Positions 55,870-64,000 of a stretch of 64,000 bases of DNA are shown piece by piece. The notes under the pieces were generated by a model. It worked only from the letters and a program-made list of their open reading frames with translations. It searched no databases and was not told the origin of the DNA. Origin of the DNA: Thalassia testudinum (lineage: Eukaryota > Streptophyta > Magnoliopsida > Alismatales > Hydrocharitaceae); contig JAZHRO010000036.1 of the NCBI GenBank assembly GCA_037157565.1, positions 15,674,501 through 15,738,500 on the forward strand, written 5' to 3'. Made by a program: the position numbers and the translations under genes. Positions within the stretch are counted from its first letter, which is position 1. Each line of letters opens with the position of its first letter.

Positions 55870-56698
55870 ATTCTGATTCTAAATCCTTTCCCTTGGCTAA
55901 TCACCATTAGGAAGAACTGATTGAATAGAACTTGGACCCACACTCTTTTTCATCCCATTATTCCTCCTTTTCTCGCTATCCCAACCCATCCCTTACTCCA
56001 ACTTCTTCAAGATGGGAGAACCCTCCACAACACCCGGGGCTTGATTCCTTTACCTACACTTCATATTCCCCGAGAATAACTAGGTCTACCTCATCCTTAC
56101 AGAGTTCCACACGAATCTCTGGATATCAAGGATCTCTACAATCTCAGGAGACTCTCCCTACAAGACCAGCACCTAATTGGCATGAACAACTATCTCGACC
56201 GGTTTAACTAGACTCATCTCTCCCCTTGTCATGGATATGCCTTAGGGTTCTAATACCCAGGATATCAATCCTATCCCCAAAATCACTTTGCAGATTATCC
56301 CAATTTCACCCAATCCACTCCACCTTCTTATTGGGATAAACCTACACCACCCAACCAAGGATATAATCCTCATCCTAGGTATTCAAATCTTGATGATTGG
56401 ACTAAAGTAAGAAATCCTGGAAATTATTACCCCCAGCACACTTAAACCCCTAACCAAGGAGGTGATCCTGAGATTACCCAATATCTCTAAGTGTCTAGGA
56501 GAAGAGAGAAGCTAATAAAAGAAATACTGATAACATGCTGAAGGAGCTTAATAGAATCTGGGAAGCACAACTTGATAAACCTAGTTCGAGTATGCCACAA
56601 GTTGTTGGTGAGCCACTCAGGGTTGAAGATCCGACCTTAGGTATGACATCTTATTCAATCTCAACCTCTACTTACACCAAGCCCACCCACTAGCCTTG
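55870..56698 (+). pseudogene. Athila-type gag tail fragment, plus strand
   Basis: A plus-strand frame (55932-56207) is Ser/Pro/Tyr-rich (HSFSSHYSSFSRYPNPS). After frame changes, YPQNHFADYPNFTQSTPPSYWDKPTPPNQGY, WTKVRNPGNYYPQHT and MPQVVGEPLRVEDPT follow. The Pro/Gln/Asn/Tyr-rich character is like the gag tail of element B. The core gag domain is absent and the fragment is cut by the LTR of element F at 56699. Low complexity makes the assignment tentative. Confidence 0.45.
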
Positions 56699-59575
56699 TG
56701 TTTTAACGCATGATCAGGTTTTAAAAAGGTGGCGTTACAGTATAGTTGAAAAAGAGTTGAAAATAAATAAATTTTTATTACTCGAATGTTAAGTCTGAGA
56801 TCGAACACAGGGAGCAAAAGGAATTTATGCATTAATCTCAATAATAGATGCAATTTGAACACTTAAATCTACTCAAAATTTAATTCAAAATATAAAGTAG
56901 GAGTTTCTAAATACTAAAATGTAGCAATAAAAGTGAAATTGAGAAGATTGGATAAAAGTGTTTGATTTGTCTTTCTGTTGCTTCTTTCATTAGTTCTTCC
57001 TTCAGCTTCCTCTTCTTCAATCCTTCTTTCTTTCTTGGGCTCTTCTTCTTTTCTTTTCTACCTTTATTTCTTTCTTCTTCTTCTTTTCCTTGGCTTTGGT
57101 CGATGGCTTCCTTCTTCTTTGTCTTCTTTCCTTCTCTAACTTCTCCATCCTTCTTCTTTTGTTCCTTCTTTAGCTTCTATTCCTTCCTGCCTTCTCTTTC
57201 CTTATGCCTTAGCTTTCTCTGCCCTTAAACTTCCTTGGCTTCTGATTTCCTCATTCTCTTTCTGCTACAATGCCTTCTCCTTCCATCCTTAGTGCCTTCT
57301 GCAACTTCTTCTGCCTTAAGCCCTCAGCTCCTTCTTCTTTCTTTTCCTTCAGATCCTTAGCTTCCTCTGCGGCTCCTCTTCCTGCCCTTAGCTTCTTCAG
57401 CTTCAGCTTCAGCTTCCTCTTCCTTCTTTCTTTCCCTGCACACAAGCGCAAAACCTACCCCTACCCTCCCCTGCGTACGCTCTCTCTCTTTTCTCTCTTG
57501 GGTTCGCTCTCCTAGAGCTAATCGGGTATTCTAGTCAAGTCAAGCGCACCCGAGTCCAGGCGCACCGGCGTGAGTGGTGCGCGAGGAGTGCAAGGTAAAC
57601 GGGTCAGGCAAGCAGGTCCGTGGAGTGTGGGTCGCGGATGAGGCAGGTAAGTGGGCGAGGGGACCTCACCTCGTAATCGGAGGCAATAAGCCAAAAGCAC
57701 AAATTCAACTTATATCACTCACCGTGCTCTAAACTTTCCAAGGTGGGACTAAAAGTCCCACCTGCTTCGCTTGCGCCTGCAGGAGATGCTCTGCTCAATT
57801 GCCGCGGCTGTGACGCCTCGCAAAGCCACTCACTGGCCGAATGCATGCGCGAGGTGATTCCGCATCACCTGGATCTATATTCCTGGAGCCTGACACTTGG
57901 TTTGAAGCTTGTGAGCAAGCTTCATGCCGACACTAATGGCGACGGAGGCTCGATCCTGCGTTCAAGTAATACAACCTTGCATCCTCATTAAACCACACAG
58001 GAAACTTCGCCGTGGCACGACGAAGGTGCTGCAGTAGGTGGCTGGCCATGAGGCGGCCTAGGCGTATGTGCCTAGGTCGGTCTGTGGCCGTGGTGATGGG
58101 TGTGGTCGGGGGGAGTGAACGGAGGTTGTGGCAGTCAATGGAGATGGGGAAAGTGATCAGTGGATGATGGCAGAGGTTCTGAAGCATTTGGCAAGGTGTG
58201 TGGGTGTGTGGAATGATGGAGGCGCCTCGCCGGTGGTTTGCCAGAGATGAGGAAGATGGTGGTGGTCTGCGGTGGTCGGGGTGAGAAAAATAGAAATAAA
58301 GAAGGGGGAAATGAAGAGAGAAGAGAAAGGAAGAGATCTAACCTAATTACAAGACGAAGGGAGACAGGAAGGCGGCTAGCGCGTACCTACCGCCGCCAAA
58401 GACGAAGGGTCCAGTAGAGAGGTGACGGCGACGACGAGGGGATAGTTGACGCCAGCGCAAGTACGGCGCAACACAGAGGAAGGAGGCGAAGATAGCTCTA
58501 CCACTGGTATTGTGGCAGAGGGAGGAGATGTCGCCGGAGCTCGCTAGATGCTTGGCTGGAGGAGAAGAGAAGAAATTGGAGGTTGTTCTCCAGCCAAACC
58601 AAGCTGAAATTGAGCGGCCAGATCTAGGGCTTCTTTTATAGGCACAGGCAGAGGATCTTGTGCTTGGAAGGCAAGCTTCCAAGCGCAAGTATCCTCATCA
58701 GAGTAGGAATGTAAGAGAGGCCCAAATCTCTCGAGCGTTCGCATGAGAGATTTTGTGCAAATCAGGGCACATGATTGAGTTCACATGGTCGAGAATTCCT
58801 CAGAGAATCTCCCTTTCAAATTTGAGAAGGAATCTCTGAGGAATCAGGGAGAAATCCTCCTCGAATCCTTGCCGAAGTAGGACTCCTCCGTTGTAAAGGC
58901 GAAGGGACCTAATTTCAAAGAATGGCGAGGAAGCTAGGGGGTCATCGTAATGGTTTTCAAAAGCTAGGGGTCTAAATGTAATTGGGTGGACTATTTTGCA
59001 AAGTAGGTTAAAGTGACCTCCCCTTAGGTCCAAATTTTGGTATAAATATAATTTGGAAATAAGGAATTAAATGGTAAAGTTGGATTTTAGGTTTGACCAT
59101 GTTTGACAGGTATTTTACACAAAAACCCAAATTAAGGCAAATAATTAGCTAGGACCCCTATTTAGGTCAAAATAGGTTCTAAAGGTCAAATTGAAGGTTA
59201 TAAATCCTAAGGGATATTTTTCCATGAATTTTAGAGGATTTAGGTGAATTTTATTCTGACCAGAACCTTGTTGAATTAAGCGGATCTATTTTAGGGTTAC
59301 AAGAAGTCATTTAATTCCTAGACTCCACATTAACCCTTTTCTGACTGAACCAACTCACTTTTTATCTTGTTAAGACCAATTGACCTATATTTAGCCCCTG
59401 AGAAATCCCATTGATGTACTGCAATGGTAAAATTGCAATTTTACCCTTTATTTCTTATTTTCCTCTCAGTATGGTTATTCCTTGAATTAGGCCCTTCTCT
59501 AGGTTATGTAGGAGCTTTTATTCTCTTTTCTAGGTCAAAATGAGCTAGTTAGGGCTCATGATGGTGTTCCCATCA
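56699..59575 (-). mobile_element. 3' LTR of element F (family E, E3)
   Basis: A 2.88-kb family-E LTR: left end TGTTTTAACGC, U5 motif GAGATCGAACACAGGGAGC (56795-56813), sense-strand purine tract (plus strand CTTCTT-rich, about 56970-57440), TATA at 58631-58642 with AAGCTT just upstream, right end CCCATCA. Unlike E1, E2 and E4 it is followed by a PPT/hairpin module, so it belongs to an element whose internal part runs right. The element cuts a plus-strand gag fragment on the left. Its 5' LTR is outside the window. Confidence 0.82.
58631..58642 (-). promoter_or_regulatory. TATA box of LTR E3
   Basis: The minus strand reads CCTATAAAAGAA, preceded on that strand by AAGCTT palindromes at 58661-58688. 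Confidence 0.6.
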
Positions 59576-59613
59576 TACTCCCATGCCTAGCTTTTACTAG
59601 TCCCTTAGTAAAA
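59576..59613 (-). other. PPT and hairpin module of element F
   Basis: A TACTCCCATGCC tract followed by a perfect 8-bp inverted repeat TTTTACTA-GTCCCT-TAGTAAAA (59592-59613). Compared with element A (TTGCTAG/CTAGCAA), a G:C pair has become A:T on both sides of the stem. Confidence 0.75.
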
Positions 59614-61357
59614 TTTCAAGGTTTTAACTTATGTTCTAGGCCATGAGTTTCTTTCACAATTTATGATAAGTACTTTTTCTTTTTCTTTTAACTTGGTTAG
59701 AATGCTGATATTAGGCCTAGAGGTACTCAAGTACCAACCAAGATCCGGACCTGACCAGCTCTAGCCTCGGTCCTCCGCGAAGGTTTTTAAGGCCCGCAGG
59801 AACTATCCTAAGGTTCGTTGGACTCCACGGTTAAAGCACCCATGCTTGAGACATATTTTAGCCTTGGTTCAGTTTGTAGTGCATTTTTGTAAGAGAAAGA
59901 GATAGGGGATTTATTTGTTTAGAGAGTTTTCTCTCTCTTTTCTCTTTATTTCTAACTTCGGATTGGCTTCTCAACACGGTCTGTATCAGATTCCTCGTCC
60001 CCATCATCAATCCTCAAAGGTCCCTGGCAATCGATGCTTCATGATAGCACCACCCATGGAAACCCCCAGAACCCTGGCTTTCGAGATTTCGAGATAATCC
60101 CGCCGATGGCATTCCGTAGCCAAATCCAGACCCTAACAATCGACATTTCATGATAATGCTGCCCATGGCATCTGCACCAACAGGGTGCTTACGTGCCCCC
60201 GGTAGGATATGTAAATATCCTAAGAGACAAGCATCGAGGAGATGATATGTTGTTACGCATCTTCGAGGGGAATTTCCCACCTCTCCGCGTCGGGAACTCG
60301 TCCAAATCAACTTGTGTTGATCGGCTGCTCCTAATCTTGGCAACTTTTTCTTTTAGAACATTTAAATGCTTTTGCGTGATTTTGATAGTTATGCGTAGTG
60401 AACCAAACTGTGTGTGGATTGGAGTGCTTAGGTTACCGAGTCTCGCAAACCAAAGGTCAGTTAATGAGGTCAAATACTCCCTAAGCCTTAGACCTAATAC
60501 TTAAGCTTCGCATTTTCCTCAACCTCTTGAGGATTATCTAGATCTTAGCGGGTACTTGAATTTTTAAGCCTAAGAGTCTAGCCCAAAAGACCTAAGATTA
60601 GCGTTCCTACTAATCTCTTTTTGTGTCTAATTAGCACTTTTTTTCTATTTTTCTCTTTTTTCCTTGATGCGGTTTAGAACTTCAGTTAATCCCTTAATTT
60701 CTTACTAATGACTATTCTTTTTCTTTTTTATTTTGTGCTCCTTTTTGTCATTTGCTCTTTTCCTCCTCATGTTTATGTGACTTCAAAATTTTCTCTCCCC
60801 TCTAATTTTTGTTCTTTTTCATAATTTTCTTTTTTTTTTGGTATTTTTGACATATGTGAATTTTTTTGTGAGAATCCTTCTGACTTTTCTTGATTTTTGT
60901 ATGTATGCACTTTACCACCCCCCATGCCTAAGTTTTGCAATGTCCTCATTGTAAACGGAGGGTGTGAAATAGTATTGGGTCCAGGGACTTAGAACAGGAT
61001 ATATTGGGTGGGCGACTAGGTCGGGAATGACTGTTGCGGACGATTTCGAGCTCTGGTACCAGAGGTGGGATTGACTGGTCTAAGGCTGAACTCAGGGTGC
61101 AATAGACGTGGAGTACAGACGGATAATCAGATGGATCTCAAGTTTTTGGAATGACGGGTTGCCTCCCATTAAGCACTAAATTCAACGTCTTCAGTCGAGC
61201 AGGACATGGGATGGGGAGGGAGTGGTCAAATCAGCAGAGTTTTGTAGAATAAGCACCTTGATCAAGAGCTTAGTTGGTCCAACCAAGTGCTTGTTTAAAT
61301 CAACAAGCTGATGATGCAGCCGAAACCCAATCAATATGGTGGGTTGATAAATGTAGA
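59614..61357 (-). other. 3' non-coding region of element F with second PPT module
   Basis: No coding domain on either strand. A second module at 60917-60955 has CCCCCCATGCCTAAG and the stem TTTGCAATG-TCCT-CATTGTAAA (8 of 9 pairs, one G:U in RNA). T- and CT-rich runs lie at 60640-60900. GGGTTGCCTCCC (near 61159) matches a motif at the same place in element D. Confidence 0.6.
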
Positions 61358-62700
61358 TCAAGAGGTGTGGAACCCACCATATGCTATGGAGCTCGGATGG
61401 ATGTGAAAGTGTAAATTCAGGGTTTGGCTGAGTCGAATCAGCCTGGTCAGAGTAGGGATCCGTAAAATAATCAGTAAATGATGCGAAAACCCGACGAGGT
61501 TGATCAGAGAATGATGGAGCATGATTTTTAGTCTGATCAATGTCTGCAACCCGGTATATGTGTGGAGTTGAATAATCTGCAATCGGCTTAGTAAGAGGGG
61601 AATCATAATAGAAATTGAGTCTGGTTGCCGGTCGGGGTTAAGAACGGGTTTGGCTGGGTTCTGTATGTGTGGAAGAGGTGGCTTCAATGAGAATTGTGTA
61701 TAAGGGCTCTTCTAGAAAGAAGATACAGGTGGTTTCATGGAGAGAGTCCTCATAGTAGCTTTCAAAGTCAAAAGTGAATGCCTGAAGAGTGTCTATAGGA
61801 TGATGAAAATTTGAGTTGAGGAAAGATTCGAACTGTAGGTTATAGTCACTCTCAGTATTTTCTGGTTTTGATTCCTGAGGATCGAAAAGAAATGATTCCA
61901 TGTCACTGGAACCTGAACTTAAATCAGTGATCTCAGGAACCGGGACCTCAGAGTCAGAGTCGTAGACTGAATCATGTGGCTGAGGTCATAAATTGGCTTA
62001 TTGTATTTAGGAAGAGAGTTTCTCCGAAATCATGGTAAGATTTGAAATCGTTGGAGAGTTTGCGAAAATCAAGTTTTGAATGCGATTCTATATCAGGAGT
62101 TCCACCATAGAATAAATCACCTAATGTAGACTTAGCAGCCTGACTGGGGTCTAGCCTATATGTAGATTCTAAGCTCAAAAAGGTGTCGTTCTTTGGTCTA
62201 GGCTCAAGTTCTATGCTTGTAGGGAAGACCCAACCCCACTCATCCAACTCGATTTCTGTATCATAGATTGGCATGACTTCTGAAAAATCGATTTGTCTTT
62301 CTGAGGATGTTGGCGAGGGATATTCATCAAATAGAGGCCCGGAATCATATTCTTTATTGAAAATCTGATCTTCATCATACGGGGCCTCGTAATTTTCCCA
62401 ATAAGTTTCAGATCCAGATTCTAGGCTGAGGGTGTGGGTTGAATCACTAGAATCTAGGTTAGAATTACCTTCGAGGGTCACCTTATTAGAATAAGGGGAG
62501 GGATTTACACCCTCGAGAGGTTCAGTTCTACTCTCATCATTGCAGGAGTCTCAGAATTCTATGCTTAGTGATCCAGTTTCTATGGCTGGCTCCAAATCGT
62601 GTTCTCCTACGATTGGAACTTCCCAACCTAATTTAAGATCAAGCATGTTGTATTCTATCTAGGTTGGGTATCCATAACAACTCTGTGCCTCAAACCTGAG
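61358..62700 (-). pseudogene. Acidic ORF of element F
   Basis: Minus-strand frames 62481-61972 and 61901-61638 encode an acidic product rich in Asp, Glu, Ser and Tyr (EYDSGPLFDEYPSPTSSE, LEEPLYTILIEATSS), continuing upstream to about 62690 with one stop. The end near 61480 has a TDPYSDQ segment comparable to DPYDLP in A and D. No gag, protease, RT or integrase motif is visible. Function is unknown; similarity of place and composition to the ORFs in A and D is the main evidence that it is real. Confidence 0.45.
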
Positions 62701-63170
62701 ATTTGGGAAATCAGATTGATCCTTCATACTTTTCCAAGATGGTTCATCATTTGTTTGGGGCATATACGGGTTTTTCTGATCGAGAACTTGTTTCAATAAT
62801 CTTATCATTTCTTCCCATTTTTCAAGATCATCTTGGTGTTATTCCCATAGTACAGGATTTGTCATGCATTTGAGGTATTCAAAATTGTGCAATTTTTCTA
62901 TCTCAATGTATCCTATGATGAGAATGTCTCAGTTGATCCTTTTGTGGCTTCTGTCAATAGTACTTGGGCACAGTTTATGATGAAAGTTGTGGTTTTTGGT
63001 ACATTAACCTGAATATCTTCTACTGGTGTTAAGGTTTTGTATTTAATTTCATAGAATTCAAGGGCTTCCTCGATCATCCTATCTCTCATGGATCTCTGTG
63101 ATTCAGGTTTCTTGAATGGTAATCCTAAGTAACTTGGCTGCATATTTGGATCAGATGGTGGAATCAAGAT
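62701..63170 (-). pseudogene. N-terminal ORF segment of element F, not gag-like
   Basis: The frame at 63167-62913 (MIPPSDPNMQPSYLGLPFKKPESQ, then RDRMIEEALEFYEIKYKTLT) is followed after a stop by a Trp/Glu/Lys-rich helix-like part (LEKWEEMIRLLKQVLD, about 62840-62790). It stands where gag is expected but lacks the LFPFSLK core and the VTLRSGK and LLDAI motifs. It may be an unrelated captured ORF or a strongly diverged gag; I do not recognise it. Confidence 0.35.
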
Positions 63171-64000
63171 GTAGAATCAGAATTTGGATCAAGATGTAGA
63201 ATCAAGTTGTGAAGTGATTAGATCTGAATAGAGAGTCCCACTAAAAATCTATGTGTGCTCTAAAGAGAAGGGATGAGGGACTGGATGTGTTTTTGACCTA
63301 ATCAGGGCACCCAAAGATGTTTGGATGACTATGGAGGTTCGGGGCGGATGATACCCCTGGAATGGAAAGTCGTCCACCTGAGAATTACTTGGGCAGCCAA
63401 AGAGGGAGAGTCCCACAAAGACCCCTACACGGTAGAGCGTCCTCACGGGTTATAGGGTTTCCCCCACCCAAACTCTCTTGTCACTGATATTCCAGGTAGA
63501 CCAGAATGGGGACCTTGACCTCTTATGTCTACCACTTTTAAGATCAAAGATGCTTAGGGTTTTCACATGAACTTTAGATGTTTTGGTGTTATGACCTAAT
63601 TTGGAGGTTGGTTGACCCAAGGGGTCAACTTCACCTGACCTGCCCTAAAGATGGCAGAATGATTCTAGGTCAAGACCTAGAAATCACCTTGATTTGACTC
63701 CCAGGTTATTAGGTCCAAGGTTTTTAAGATTCAAGTGATTTTAGAGTTCAATTTTAGGGTTTGTCTTGCTTAGATATTTTCAATCAAGGGCTTGGGTAGC
63801 ACACAGATGCGAGTGGGTTTATTTCCTTTTATGCAGGCACGTGTGAACTAGCACTCAAAAACCCTACTGTAGAAACCCTAATTTGGTTCTATTTCCAATC
63901 TTCTTTGATTTTCACAAAAGTTCTCTTTGGACTTAAAACAAGAAGTGTGTAGTCCGCGGAGATTCAGAAATTAAGCGTGATTTCTACTAGGCACAGGAAT
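63171..64000 (-). other. Probable leader of element F, running off the window
   Basis: Non-coding sequence upstream of the ORFs, in the place of the leaders of A-C. A short direct duplication of ATCAAGATGTAGAATCA occurs at about 63165-63206. No PBS is reached before the right edge. Confidence 0.4.

Overview
This window looks like plant nuclear heterochromatin and is made almost entirely of nested LTR retrotransposons. I found no convincing host protein-coding gene, rRNA or free-standing tRNA gene. The assignment to a plant rests on three things: Athila/Tat-type Ty3-gypsy elements whose primer-binding sites (PBS) match the 3' end of tRNA-Asp, a Tekay/Del-like chromovirus and two copia elements with initiator-Met-tRNA PBSs, and TA/GA microsatellites. 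The species cannot be fixed from the sequence. Names such as 'element A' and 'LTR family E' are local labels used only in this annotation.

Layout, left to right. Element A (minus strand, <1-11976) is an Athila-like element with both LTRs, a PBS, gag, protease and an acidic ORF, but no reverse transcriptase or integrase. Its 5' LTR is split by a copia solo LTR (9571-11246). A itself sits in the integrase remnant (11977-12395) of element B (minus; protease and gag at 15160-16450, leader, PBS, LTR to 20575). B is also hit by solo LTR 'H' (12401-15155, target-site duplication ACCAC). Next come LTR fragments and element C (minus; gag 21931-22990, leader, PBS 29719, LTR to 31325). Two family-E solo LTRs in opposite orientation (23049-25397 plus, 25698-28474 minus) interrupt its leader. 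Element D (minus; 31326-36003, protease plus acidic ORF) carries a plus-strand G-family LTR. A promoter-bearing LTR fragment and a CACTA-like terminus follow. Copia K (minus; integrase, protease, gag; 36948-42075) is interrupted by another family-E solo LTR (TSD CCAGT). Copia J (plus; 42076-45213) has lost most of pol. Chromovirus I (plus; 45214-54139) has a truncated 5' LTR, gag, PR, RT, RNase H, integrase, chromodomain-like tail and a 2.8-kb 3' LTR. A G-family LTR and gag fragment (plus; about 54290-56698) is cut by element F (minus; 3' LTR 56699-59575, internal region running off the right edge).

Every coding region is broken by stops, frameshifts or deletions. In the chromovirus the stops and catalytic changes are nearly all of types expected from C-to-T decay of methylated cytosine. 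The elements therefore do not act as a working system now, although the nesting gives a partial order of insertion.

The most interesting signals are non-coding. (1) Conserved hairpin plus polypurine modules occur twice in each of elements A, D and F, with covarying stems. (2) Arrays of short perfect palindromes (CAGACGTCTG, GTACCGGTAC, AAGCTT) lie in the U3 promoter region of several unrelated LTR families, two of them about 105-110 bp upstream of the TATA box. (3) The same CAGACGTCTG array occurs in a copia LTR and a chromovirus LTR. (4) A tRNA-like module with A and B boxes is embedded in the A/G LTR family. (5) Several Athila-like elements share a gag-PR-acidic ORF layout without RT. Identities, boundaries and counts were worked out by eye.
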